Part shown: positions 16,722-25,231 of the stretch, one piece after another
Layout of the letters: every line of letters begins with the position of its first letter
How positions within the stretch are numbered: position 1 is the stretch's first letter
NCBI GenBank assembly: GCA_041838515.1
Contig: JBGYPP010000092.1
Span: forward strand, 1-34,922
Direction: 5' to 3'
Length of the DNA: 34,922 nucleotides
From: JBGYPP01 sp041838515
GTDB lineage: Bacteria; Bacillota; Clostridia; Lachnospirales; Lachnospiraceae
The notes under the pieces: model-generated
Seen by the model: the letters and a program-made list of their open reading frames with translations, nothing else
Database searches by the model: none
What the model was told of the DNA's origin: nothing
Program-made: the position numbers and the translations under genes

Positions 16722-17002
16722 GAATCCCTGGCAAAAAAGAGCAAAAAAGAACGATATAACATTTATTATTTCTAAACGCAACGAAATCCCCACAGGGGGA
16801 AACCTGAAGGGATTTCGTTGTGTAAAAGGGGAATTCTTCCGGAAATTCACCTATAGGCGGCCTAGGTTTCCCTAGACAACCATATTGTATATCATTCATA
16901 TTTGTTTGTCTACACGTTTTTTTCGTGTTTTTTCGTAAACTCCTATTTTTGTGAAAAATGCACAAAATCGGGGGGGGGGGGTAAAGCATATTCACCAAAA
17001 AA
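16722..17002. other. Non-coding AT-richer spacer with inverted repeats and a G12 tract
   Basis: No credible gene here. It contains a 12-bp perfect inverted repeat (16779-16790 and 16809-16820), a 7-bp one (16873-16879 and 16906-16912), and a run of 12 G at 16970-16981, a few bases from the end of the minus-strand gene at 17003. Confidence 0.6.
16779..16820. repeat. 12-bp perfect inverted repeat
   Basis: CAACGAAATCCC and GGGATTTCGTTG separated by 18 bases. Neither side is followed by a T run, so it is not a plain terminator. An operator, an RNA hairpin or a remnant element are all possible. Confidence 0.85.
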
Positions 17003-19279
17003 TCACTTCTGGGTGAAAGCCATTTCCTCTAGCAGGGAGTCCGGAACGGTCTGGCCGCTGTTCTTGATGCGGCTGGCCAGCAGCTCCAGATGGTGCATCC
17101 TCTGCATCCGGACCCGTTCGTGGCGGGCCAGCATCTCGGCATAGAGGGGGTGCTGGCTCAGACTCTCCCTTATATCCTTGGTAAAAGGGCAGTAGGTGAA
17201 GAATATGCGACGGGCCACCTTGTTGAGCCGGGGGGAGCCGTTGCCCTCGAAGAGTATCCAGGTCAGGTAATCCCGCACAAACATCTCCTTAAAGCTGTTC
17301 TTTGCCCTCTGGAGGTTGGTGCGCAGCTTGTCCTTGGCATCCGGGGTCAGTTCGCTGTTCTTGCGGTAGAACTGGATGTAGTCGAAGTATTCGCTGGTCA
17401 GAGAACGCTCGGACACATCATTCCAGCGGCTGCCCTGTATACGCTTGCACATCTCCCAGCGGTACTCGCCGGTCAGGCGTATCAGGCCGGTTTCCAAATC
17501 CTCCATGTAGAAGATGGGAAAGGCCAGGCGGGCGGAGGTGGAGCGCTTCTTGCCCTCGATCTCCTGCCACATGACTCCCCTGATGCCGGCGCCGGGCATG
17601 AGTATGATGTCCGGCAGACATTCCATATGTATGCGTTCCTTGGACATGGTGTCCAGATTGTCCATGTCCATGACTTCCCGGTGGAAGGCGGAGTAATCTA
17701 TGCTGCGTATCTTGTTCAGTATATCCCCCAGAGCCGAGGCGGTCACCTGGCTGGCGGAGTAATCCTTGAGCATATTTTTGGAGGAGAATATGGGGCAGAA
17801 AGCGGTAATGCGCCCATAAGTCATCTTATTGACCAGCGGGAACATATTGCGCAGCTCATATCCCACCTTGGCCATCTGGTTATTCTCCAGCGCCTTGTAC
17901 TCTTCGTTGGTGATCACGCCGTTGAGCTTCTGATTGTAGATGTGGGTGGCATAATCCACGTCCATATCATTGCGGCTGGGCTGTTTCTTGCCCTGGTATA
18001 TGGCCAGCAGCCAGTCATACAGAGTGTAGATGCCGCTGCTCCCCATGCTGGTCATGGCCATGGCCTTGCGGTAGAGGTAGGCCGCGCCTTCAGTTCCGGC
18101 CAGGCTCTCGTCCACATAACCGAAATACAGGAACATGCGCACGGCGGGGGGTATATCTTCCTTTTCTGTCAGCGTTTTGGTAAATATAATGGAGTATAGG
18201 GAGTAGAACTCCTTGGTAATGGCCTTGCGCAGATTTTCTACCGGCGCATCCAGGGCCTCGGGGTTCTCCAGTTCCTTGTAAGCGCAGATGTGCTTGCGGA
18301 AAGAAACGGCGGTATCCAGATCCACGCCGGCATAGGTCAGTATGGTTTCCAGGGATCCTGCCAAAACGCTGGGACTGCCCTGGCTCTCCTCCCCGGATGC
18401 CGCCGGGTACTCTCCCTGGGACATCAGGGCCAGGCCGTGTTGGAAATCCTGTATGCGCTTGTCCGCCATGGCCGCATCCAAGCCCTTTTCCCCCTGGAAC
18501 TGGAGTATCATGCGGCTGATGTCCGCATAGAGGCTGTCAGACTCCGGCGCATCCGGGCCCAGACGGAAATAGAGGCCGGTGTAATATTGGAACAAATCTT
18601 TTTGGCTCTCATGGAAGTAGCAGCCCATCAGCTCCTGGCGGTAGCGCGCTTCCTCGTCCAGGGAGGTGTGGCTGCGCATAAAGTCCAACGCCGCCTTGCG
18701 GAGCAGGCCGATCAGCACTGCGCTCTCGCCCATCAGCGCATTGTTTGCGCCCTGGGAGAATATCCTTTGCAGGCCTATGTAATAGCTGCCCAGCCAAAGA
18801 TCCGGAGCCGTGTCTATGCCCCTTTCCGCCAAACCCTTCATATTGTGGGGATTGCGGGGCATAATGCGGTAGCGCTCGCAGAGCAGGTTGTAACGCTCGT
18901 AATCGGCAAACAGTTCCTGGTAGAGGGAGGAACAGGATACGGCGGAGGCCTCGCACAGCTTTAGCAGGGTGGCCACCTGCCGGAAGCAGGAGTTGAGGAA
19001 GATGGCGGCCACATCCTTGTGCTTCTCCAGGAAATCCTCCAGATTGTCCATGCCGGCAAAGGGATAGGTCAGCATGGTCAGGCTGTCCTTGACCTTGTAG
19101 GTGAGGAAATGCACCTCGGAGGCGATCTCGCCTATGCCTATGACATCTCCCTTGTGGAGGGTATATCTGCCTCCGGGCGTGTACACGCTGACGCTGCCCT
19201 GGGTAATCAGATGGAGGGCGGTCATAGTCTGTCCGGATTTGTATATCATAGTACCCCGTTCCAATTTGATGCCGGTCAA
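17003..19279 (-). CDS. Large protein with N-terminal cyclic-nucleotide-binding-like domain
   Basis: The 758-residue protein starts at TTG 19279, chosen because GGGAGGAGG lies six bases upstream and the cNMP-type fold begins there (IKLERGTMIYKSGQ, LHLITQGSVSVYTPGGRYTLHKGDVIGIGEI). The first 110-120 residues look like a Crp/Fnr-type beta barrel, but no DNA-binding helix-turn-helix follows. The rest, over 600 residues, is mostly helical, soluble and unknown to me; FRKHICAYKELENPEALDAPVENLRKA and FPIFYMEDLETGLIRLTGEYRWEMCKR are notable conserved-looking patches. No membrane segments are seen. It is transcribed alone, divergently from the next gene. A role as a second-messenger-responsive protein is inference. 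Confidence 0.85.
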   Translation of the reverse strand: MTGIKLERGTMIYKSGQTMTALHLITQGSVSVYTPGGRYTLHKGDVIGIGEIASEVHFLTYKVKDSLTMLTYPFAGMDNLEDFLEKHKDVAAIFLNSCFRQVATLLKLCEASAVSCSSLYQELFADYERYNLLCERYRIMPRNPHNMKGLAERGIDTAPDLWLGSYYIGLQRIFSQGANNALMGESAVLIGLLRKAALDFMRSHTSLDEEARYRQELMGCYFHESQKDLFQYYTGLYFRLGPDAPESDSLYADISRMILQFQGEKGLDAAMADKRIQDFQHGLALMSQGEYPAASGEESQGSPSVLAGSLETILTYAGVDLDTAVSFRKHICAYKELENPEALDAPVENLRKAITKEFYSLYSIIFTKTLTEKEDIPPAVRMFLYFGYVDESLAGTEGAAYLYRKAMAMTSMGSSGIYTLYDWLLAIYQGKKQPSRNDMDVDYATHIYNQKLNGVITNEEYKALENNQMAKVGYELRNMFPLVNKMTYGRITAFCPIFSSKNMLKDYSASQVTASALGDILNKIRSIDYSAFHREVMDMDNLDTMSKERIHMECLPDIILMPGAGIRGVMWQEIEGKKRSTSARLAFPIFYMEDLETGLIRLTGEYRWEMCKRIQGSRWNDVSERSLTSEYFDYIQFYRKNSELTPDAKDKLRTNLQRAKNSFKEMFVRDYLTWILFEGNGSPRLNKVARRIFFTYCPFTKDIRESLSQHPLYAEMLARHERVRMQRMHHLELLASRIKNSGQTVPDSLLEEMAFTQK

Positions 19280-19325
19280 GTCAAGCCTCCTCCCGAAAAT
19301 GGACAAAAGCCAAGAAAAACACAAT

Positions 19326-19340
19326 CAAGCCCCGGGCTTG
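19326..19340. repeat. Dyad in the leader of the cyclic-nucleotide-domain gene
   Basis: CAAGCCCCGGGCTTG, a perfect 7-bp dyad around one base, lying between the minus-strand promoter and the TTG start. On the minus strand it is followed by a T-rich stretch, so it could act as an operator or a weak attenuator. Confidence 0.5.
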
Positions 19341-19377
19341 GTTGCATTTTTGATTGGCAAGCGATTTTGATAGATAG

Positions 19378-19405
19378 AGTATAGCGCATTTTGTGTTTAT
19401 TTCAA
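19378..19405 (-). promoter_or_regulatory. Promoter of the cyclic-nucleotide-domain gene
   Basis: On the minus strand TTGAAA (19405-19400), 16 bases, TATACT (19383-19378), about 100 bases upstream of the start. Confidence 0.6.
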
Positions 19406-19458
19406 GATACACAAGGGGGGCTTTGTGGTTTTTGCCTGTGTATTTTTTGCCAAAGATG

Positions 19459-19467
19459 TGTTAGAAT
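19459..19467 (+). promoter_or_regulatory. Candidate extended -10 promoter
   Basis: TGTTAGAAT fits an extended -10 (TGN plus TAGAAT) 40 bases before the next plus-strand gene; no good -35 box is seen at 17 bases. Confidence 0.35.
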
Positions 19468-19506
19468 GGGCGGGAAATGCAAAATTAGCCAAAGGGGGTG
19501 GCCAGT

Positions 19507-19968
19507 ATGCAGCAGGACAATCAGATTTTGGCCGGGGTATATGCCAAGGTGCTGGAGCCATTTTGGCCGTATATGGCCTGGCTGGAGAAGCAGAGGGGGA
19601 GTTCGCCTGCCAAGATGTACGACGGCTCCGATGAGGGCAGGGCCACCATGCCCTTTCCGGTATATGACGCCCAGCTGATGGCTTTTGTGCGGCTGATGGA
19701 GAAAAGTCCCATGATGGATAGGAATTACCCCTATCTCTACACCCGCCTGCGTATCAAGGATGTGCGGGAGGAGAGGGCGCTGATCTCCAAGGCGGCCATC
19801 CAGGACTGGGATATGCTATGCTGTATACTCTCCCGTTATGTGCTGGGCGGCCGTACCAAGGGGCGGCTGTGGAGCCAGGGTGTGGAGGAGGGCATATTCC
19901 TGGCCGTCCTGACCAAGATGCGGGAGATCATCGTATTTTGGACCAGCAAGGAGCAAGGGGGCGGCTGA
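19507..19968 (+). CDS. Small conserved protein of unknown function
   Basis: The protein has 153 residues from ATG 19507, with AAAGGGGG eight bases upstream. The sequence has well-defined blocks: WLEKQRGSSPAKMYDGSDEGRATMPFPVYD, MDRNYPYLYTRLRIKDV, and LSRYVLGGRTKGRLWSQGVEEGIFLAVLTKM. The look is that of a conserved helical cytosolic protein; I do not recognise a named family. Its stop overlaps the TetR start (TGATG), so the two are probably co-translated, and the TetR gene in turn overlaps purL. Confidence 0.8.
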   Translation: MQQDNQILAGVYAKVLEPFWPYMAWLEKQRGSSPAKMYDGSDEGRATMPFPVYDAQLMAFVRLMEKSPMMDRNYPYLYTRLRIKDVREERALISKAAIQDWDMLCCILSRYVLGGRTKGRLWSQGVEEGIFLAVLTKMREIIVFWTSKEQGGG

Positions 19969-20582
19969 TGGGCTTGGCATCCGAAAAAAGGCGAAAAATT
20001 CTGGAGGCTGCCCGCCGGGTCTTTGCCCGTAAGGGATATGCCACTGTCACCATGCAGGATCTGGTGGAGGAGGCGGGTGTGAGCCGGGGGGGCATATACC
20101 TGTACTTTGAGCAGGTGGGACAGGTGTTTTTGGCCGTGTTGGCCCAGGAGGGGGCTGCAGAGGATAGGGAGGAGGCGGGGGGAGGCCGCCCTCCGGGCGG
20201 GCAGGCGCTGCTGGCCCTGTTTTTGGAGGAGTTTGCCAAAGATTTGTTCTCCGAGTCCTCCCTGTCCAGGGCTTTGTACGAGTACCATTTCGCCGCCCCG
20301 GAGCGGGGCTGGGAGCGGCCCTTTGTCTCTCAGTTCGCCGATTGCGTGGAGGTCATAAGCCGTCTGTTGGCTCTGGGCGTGCGGCAGGGACAGCTGGGCT
20401 GCAGGGATGTGCCGGGCACGGCCAGGCATATTATGTACACTCTGGAGGGGCTGCGGCTGGGCGTGCTGACTCTGGGCCTGGACAAGGCGGCGGTGGACAG
20501 GGAGATGGCGTATATTTTGGAGGGTTTGTACCTGGAGGGCGCAGGCCCCAGGCAGGCAAAAAAGGAGAGAGCGCGTGGTTAG
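19968..20582 (+). CDS. TetR-family regulator
   Basis: The 204-residue protein starts at an ATG overlapping the previous stop. The N-terminal helix-turn-helix is clear: RRKILEAARRVFARKGYATVTMQDLVEEAGVSRGGIYLYF. The C-terminal domain is helical and divergent, as usual for ligand-binding TetR domains, with a Gly/Pro-rich insert (EEAGGGRPPGG). It overlaps the purL start by eight bases, which ties its translation to purL. Its ligand is unknown; the arrangement suggests it could report on or control purL, but TetR regulators usually act on efflux or lipid genes. Confidence 0.9.
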   Translation: MGLASEKRRKILEAARRVFARKGYATVTMQDLVEEAGVSRGGIYLYFEQVGQVFLAVLAQEGAAEDREEAGGGRPPGGQALLALFLEEFAKDLFSESSLSRALYEYHFAAPERGWERPFVSQFADCVEVISRLLALGVRQGQLGCRDVPGTARHIMYTLEGLRLGVLTLGLDKAAVDREMAYILEGLYLEGAGPRQAKKERARG

Positions 20583-23500
20583 GAGAATTTTTGTAGAAAA
20601 AAAGAAGGAGTTTGCCCACAGCGCCAAGGCTTTGGCCCAGGAGATACGGGGGTATCTGGGTCTGGACGCCCTGGAGGATCTGCGTGTTTTTATACGTTAC
20701 GATGTGGAAAATATAGACGAGGCCACCTTTGCCCAGGCCTGCCGGGGCGTGTTTGCGGAGCCTCCGGTGGACCGGCTCTTCCATGAGGAGGTGGAGCTGC
20801 CTGACGGAGGCGTTTTTTTTGGCGTAGAATACCTGCCAGGCCAATTTGACCAGAGGGCGGATTCGGCTGTGCAGTGCATACAATTGCTGGCTGGGGGCGG
20901 GGCCCCCAGGGTAAGGGCATCTACCTGGTACTGGCTGGGGGGTGCCTTGGACCAGGCCCGGATAGAGGCTGTCAAGGCCTATGTCATCAACCCGGTGGAC
21001 TCCCGGGAGGCCTCTTTGGACAAACCCCAGACCCTGGATATGGAGTATCCCGAGCCGGCGCCTGTGGCTCTGCTGGAGGGATTTTTGGAGGCAGAGGGAG
21101 AGGCGCTGGAGCAGATGTACCGAAGCCTTGGCCTGGCCATGACCCTGGCGGATTTTGCCCATATTCAGGCCTATTTCCGCCGGGAGGAGCGCCGCCAGCC
21201 CAGTATGACGGAGATACGGGTGCTGGACACCTACTGGTCTGACCACTGCCGCCATACCACCTTTTCCACCGTGCTATCCCGGGTGCAGTGGGAGGAGGGC
21301 AGGTATATGCCGGCCATGCAGGAGAGCTATAGACAATATATGGCCGACAGGGAGGCGCTCTATGGACAGAGGCTGGAGGAGAAGCCGGTCTGTCTGATGG
21401 ATCTGGCGCTGATGGCCATGAAAACCCTGCGCAGCCAGGGAAAGCTGGAGGATATGGAGGAGTCGGAGGAGATCAATGCCTGTTCCATAGTCGTGCCTAT
21501 AGAAGTGGAGAGGGATGGGGAGCGGACTGAGGAGGAGTGGCTGCTGTTCTTCAAGAATGAAACCCACAACCATCCCACGGAGATTGAGCCTTTTGGCGGC
21601 GCGGCCACCTGTCTGGGGGGCGCCATAAGAGATCCCCTCTCCGGCCGGGGGTATGTGTACCAGGCCATGCGGGTCACCGGCGCGGCAGACCCCAGGGCGC
21701 CGCTGGCGCAGACCCGGAAAGGCAAATTGCCCCAGTCCAAGATAGTCAAGGGAGCGGCCCATGGGTATTCCTCCTATGGCAATCAGATCGGTCTGGCCAC
21801 AGGCCTGGTGCGGGAGGTCTACCACCCCGGATATGAGGCCAAGCGCATGGAGATAGGCGCAGTCATGGGAGCAGCCAAGAGGGGGAATGTGCAGAGGGGC
21901 AGCGCGGAGCCGGGGGATGTGATTATCCTGCTGGGGGGGCGCACGGGCCGGGACGGCATAGGCGGAGCCACTGGCTCTTCCAAAGTGCATACCGAGAATT
22001 CCCTGGAGAGCTGCGGCGCCGAGGTGCAAAAGGGCAATGCGCCTACGGAGAGGAAAATACAGAGGCTGTTCTCCAAGCCGGAGGTGTCCCGGCTGATCAA
22101 AAAGTGCAATGACTTCGGCGCAGGCGGCGTGTCTGTGGCCATAGGCGAATTGGCTAGGGGTCTGATTATCGATCTGGACAAGGTACCCAAGAAGTACGCC
22201 GGCCTGGACGGCACGGAGCTGGCCATATCCGAATCCCAGGAACGCATGGCGCTGGTGGTGGATCCGGCCCATGAGGCCCAGATGCTGGAGTATGCCCGGG
22301 AGGAGAATCTGGAGGCCGTCACTGTGGCCAGGGTTACAGATGCGGAGAGGCTGGTGCTGTTGTGGAGGGGGGAGGAGATAGTCAACCTCTCCAGGGCCTT
22401 TTTGGACACCAATGGGGCCAGGCAGGAGATGGAGGCCCGAGTGTCCTCTCCGGCGCAGGAGGATTTCTTTGGACGGCCGGCGGATGCCCGGGTGGCCTCG
22501 CTGCTGGAGCAGGGGGCCTGGGATAAGGCCTGGGAGCAGAGCCTGGAAAATCTGAACACTTGTTCTCAAAAGGGCCTGGTGGAGATGTTTGACTCCTCTA
22601 TAGGAGCAGCCACAGTATTGATGCCCTATGGGGGCAGGAGGCAGTGGACGCCCAGCCAGACCATGGCGGCCCTGCTGCCGGTGCGGGATGGCAGCACGGA
22701 TGCCGCCAGCCTGATGAGCTATGGATATGATCCTTATCTATCCTCCTACAGCCCTTACCACGGGGCGGCTTATGCCGTGGTGGAATCCCTAGCGAAGATC
22801 GCTGCCGTGGGAGGGGATTGCTCCCGGGTCCGGTTTACCTTTCAGGAGTATTTTTGCCGGCTGGGGCAGGATCCGGCCCGCTGGGGGCTGCCTCTGGCGG
22901 CGCTGCTGGGCGCATACTCCGCCCAGATGGGTCTGGGGCTGCCCTCCATAGGCGGAAAGGACAGCATGTCCGGCAGCTTTGGGGATCTGGATGTGCCGCC
23001 CACGCTGGTGTCCTTTGCCGTGGCCATGGGCCGGGCCGGGGATTTGGCTGGCCAGGAGTTGAAGCACGCCGGCCATGCGCTGGTGCATTTCCCCCTGCCC
23101 AAGGCGGAGTATGATCTGCCGGATTACGGCAGGGCCTTGGAGCTGTATGTGGGTCTGGGCCGTATGCTGCGGCAGGGGCAGGCCTCGGCGGCTTATGCGC
23201 TGGACGCCTATGGTCTGGCGCCGGCGTTGGCCCAGATGGCCTTTGGCAATGGCCTGGGCGTGGAGATAGATCCGGCTGTAGATCCGGCGAGTCTGTTTGC
23301 CAAGGAATATGGCGGCCTGGTGGCGGAGGTGGATCCGGCCCATCTGGAGGCTGCTCTGGCCCTGGGAGGCCGCGCCATAGGCCGCACCTCGGCCAGACCC
23401 GTGCTGGCCGCCGGGGGCTTGGAGCTGGAGCTGGAGGCGGCATTGGCGGCCTATAGGGGATCTCTGGCAGGCATCTTCCCCGATGGGGAGGAGGGTTTGG

Positions 23501-24366
23501 GCGAGGCCTTGGAGGCTCCCTTATACAAGCCGGATTCGGTGTATGTGTGCAAGCACAGGGTGGCCAAGCCCCGGGTGTTCATACCTATCTTCCCCGGCAC
23601 CAACTGCGAGATGGACAGCGCCAGGGCTTTTGTCCGGGCCGGCGCAGAAGTGCGCGCCAGCGTATTTTCCAATCTGCGGTCTCAGGATATAGAGGAGAGC
23701 GCAGCCCGCTTTGTCCGTGAGATAGAGCAGGCGCAGATACTCTTCCTGCCCGGAGGCTTTTCCGGTGGGGATGAGCCGGACGGCAGCGCCAAGTTCTTCG
23801 CCGCTGCGTTCCAGGAGGCCAGGATCAAGGAGGCCATAGAGGCGCTGCTGGATAAGCGGGATGGACTTGCACTGGGCATATGCAACGGCTTCCAGGCGTT
23901 GATCAAGCTGGGTCTGCTGCCCCATGGGCGAATAGTGGGGCAGGAGGAAGATGCGCCTACGCTGACATTTAACACCATAGGCAGGCATATATCGAAGGTG
24001 GCGTATACCAAGGTGTGCAGCCATCTCTCCCCTTGGCTGGCCGGCGCCGGGCTGGGCGGGGTATATGCTAATCCCGTATCTCATGGGGAGGGCCGCTTTG
24101 TGGCCAGTCCGGAGTGGATGGCCCGGCTGGAGGTGGCAGGGCAGATAGCCACCCGGTATTGTTCCCCCGATGGCGTAGTTTACATGGGCGGCAGCTATAA
24201 CTGCAATGGATCCTTTGGCGCTGTAGAGGGCATTACCTCTGCCGATGGCCGTATTTTGGGCAAGATGGCGCACAGCGAGCGCATAGGCGCCCATGTGGCC
24301 TCCAATATCTATGGGGAGCCGGATTTGGGTATCTTTGCCTCCGGGGTGCGGTATTTCGGCGCCTAG
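20575..24366 (+). CDS. purL: Phosphoribosylformylglycinamidine synthase, single-chain
   Basis: The 1263-residue protein is the long fused form with N-terminal, synthetase and glutaminase parts. Features are DTYWSDHCRHTTF, ETHNHPTEIEPFGGAATCLGG near residue 328, GGVSVAIGELARG, a second PurM-like half with GGKDSMSGSF, and a C-terminal class I glutamine amidotransferase with catalytic C1103 (LGICNGFQ), H1170 and E1172 (HGEGRF). It makes FGAM from FGAR, glutamine and ATP in one chain, without PurS or PurQ. GTG 20575 is preceded by AAGGAGAG and overlaps the TetR gene. It is about 12 kb from the purE-M-N-D cluster. Confidence 0.96.
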   Translation: MVRRIFVEKKKEFAHSAKALAQEIRGYLGLDALEDLRVFIRYDVENIDEATFAQACRGVFAEPPVDRLFHEEVELPDGGVFFGVEYLPGQFDQRADSAVQCIQLLAGGGAPRVRASTWYWLGGALDQARIEAVKAYVINPVDSREASLDKPQTLDMEYPEPAPVALLEGFLEAEGEALEQMYRSLGLAMTLADFAHIQAYFRREERRQPSMTEIRVLDTYWSDHCRHTTFSTVLSRVQWEEGRYMPAMQESYRQYMADREALYGQRLEEKPVCLMDLALMAMKTLRSQGKLEDMEESEEINACSIVVPIEVERDGERTEEEWLLFFKNETHNHPTEIEPFGGAATCLGGAIRDPLSGRGYVYQAMRVTGAADPRAPLAQTRKGKLPQSKIVKGAAHGYSSYGNQIGLATGLVREVYHPGYEAKRMEIGAVMGAAKRGNVQRGSAEPGDVIILLGGRTGRDGIGGATGSSKVHTENSLESCGAEVQKGNAPTERKIQRLFSKPEVSRLIKKCNDFGAGGVSVAIGELARGLIIDLDKVPKKYAGLDGTELAISESQERMALVVDPAHEAQMLEYAREENLEAVTVARVTDAERLVLLWRGEEIVNLSRAFLDTNGARQEMEARVSSPAQEDFFGRPADARVASLLEQGAWDKAWEQSLENLNTCSQKGLVEMFDSSIGAATVLMPYGGRRQWTPSQTMAALLPVRDGSTDAASLMSYGYDPYLSSYSPYHGAAYAVVESLAKIAAVGGDCSRVRFTFQEYFCRLGQDPARWGLPLAALLGAYSAQMGLGLPSIGGKDSMSGSFGDLDVPPTLVSFAVAMGRAGDLAGQELKHAGHALVHFPLPKAEYDLPDYGRALELYVGLGRMLRQGQASAAYALDAYGLAPALAQMAFGNGLGVEIDPAVDPASLFAKEYGGLVAEVDPAHLEAALALGGRAIGRTSARPVLAAGGLELELEAALAAYRGSLAGIFPDGEEGLGEALEAPLYKPDSVYVCKHRVAKPRVFIPIFPGTNCEMDSARAFVRAGAEVRASVFSNLRSQDIEESAARFVREIEQAQILFLPGGFSGGDEPDGSAKFFAAAFQEARIKEAIEALLDKRDGLALGICNGFQALIKLGLLPHGRIVGQEEDAPTLTFNTIGRHISKVAYTKVCSHLSPWLAGAGLGGVYANPVSHGEGRFVASPEWMARLEVAGQIATRYCSPDGVVYMGGSYNCNGSFGAVEGITSADGRILGKMAHSERIGAHVASNIYGEPDLGIFASGVRYFGA

Positions 24367-24610
24367 GAGCAAGCGCCGGGGCGGCAGAAGCCATGGGGTG
24401 CTGGGGGGCGGGAGGCTTAGGGCAGGCCGGGTTGGCCTGATCTGCCATGGCCGGGGGGCAAGACAAACCCTCGCCCCTTCCTGCCGGTGGGATAGGCGGC
24501 TCTGTAGTCAGATTTTTCAAAAAGTCTAAAAAACAATCAACGGAGATTAGGCCTACAGCGCGGGTGATCCCCAGGGGACATCCAGCGGCTGTGAGGTTGA
24601 GGAGCAAGAG
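24367..24610. other. Leader of the ECF S-component gene, with imperfect hairpin
   Basis: There is no gene here. The most regular feature is an imperfect hairpin at 24556-24591 (arms CAGC..TCCCC and GGGGA..GCTG with internal mismatches), ending 20 bases before the next start. A short hairpin CAGGCC-GGGTT-GGCCTG lies near 24433-24449. No clear terminator for purL is seen. Confidence 0.45.
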
Positions 24611-25204
24611 ATGCAAAATAAACAAGTGGTGGAGATGGCACAGTTGGCCGTACTCGTAGCAATACTGTTGTTGATGGCGTTTACGCCTATAGGGTATTTC
24701 CGGACTGGGGGCTTGGAGGTATCCCTGCTGACCATACCTGTGGCTGTGGGGGCCATGTTGGTAGGCCCTTTGGGGGGGGCTTTTCTGGGCGGCGTGTTTG
24801 GTTTGACGAGTTTTTATCAATGCTTTGGGCTAAGCCCCTTTGGCGCCGCGCTATTAGGCATACATCCTTTTTTTACCTTTGTGGTATGCGTCCCCACGCG
24901 GATTTTGATGGGATGGCTGTGCGGATGGCTGTTTAAGCCGTTGTATTCCGCCTCCAAGATCCAGCCTTTCAGCTTTTTCCTGGGCGGAGCGCTGGCGGCC
25001 CTGCTCAATACGCTGCTGTTTATGGGGGCTTTGCTGGCGCTATTTGGCCAGACGGAGTATATCATGGGCATACGCCAAAGTCTGGGAGCGGAAAATTTGC
25101 TCTTGTTTGTCCTGGCCTTTGTGGGTATCAACGGCCTTTTGGAAATTCCCTTGACCAGTCTGCTGGCGGGGGGCATATCTAAGGCGCTGCATAAGGCCCT
25201 TTGA
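24611..25204 (+). CDS. ECF transporter S component (substrate-binding membrane subunit)
   Basis: The 197-residue protein has about six hydrophobic segments and the layout of energy-coupling-factor S components: AILLLMAFTPIGYF at the N terminus, then LTIPVAVGAMLVGPLGGAFLGGVFGLTSFYQCFG, VPTRILMGWLCGWLF and LLEIPLTSLLAG. The pattern is closest to my memory of pantothenate-type (PanT) S components, but the vitamin is not certain. TTGAGGAG lies upstream of ATG 24611. The ATPase and T subunits are not in the window, as usual for group II ECF systems. The chromate-type transporter follows after 27 bases. Confidence 0.82.
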   Translation: MQNKQVVEMAQLAVLVAILLLMAFTPIGYFRTGGLEVSLLTIPVAVGAMLVGPLGGAFLGGVFGLTSFYQCFGLSPFGAALLGIHPFFTFVVCVPTRILMGWLCGWLFKPLYSASKIQPFSFFLGGALAALLNTLLFMGALLALFGQTEYIMGIRQSLGAENLLLFVLAFVGINGLLEIPLTSLLAGGISKALHKAL

Positions 25205-25231
25205 GGGAGGCGGTGCCGGTATAGGGGGTAA

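Noticed and set aside
16615..16998. Minus-strand open frame of 127 codons in the spacer
   Set aside because: It has no domain signal, crosses the inverted repeats, the terminator and the LacI promoter, and has no good start site.
17090..18199. Plus-strand open frame (369 codons) opposite the cyclic-nucleotide-domain gene
   Set aside because: His/Gly/Ala-rich shadow translation without domains; the minus-strand gene has promoter, ribosome binding site and recognisable fold.
19279..19324. Longer start for the cyclic-nucleotide-domain gene
   Set aside because: The extra 15 residues have only a TTG without a ribosome binding site, while TTG 19279 has GGGAGGAGG at ideal spacing.
24541..24600. 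THF-type riboswitch before the ECF S gene
   Set aside because: Short blocks look similar to its 3' part, but the closing P1 pairing and the middle arm are missing.
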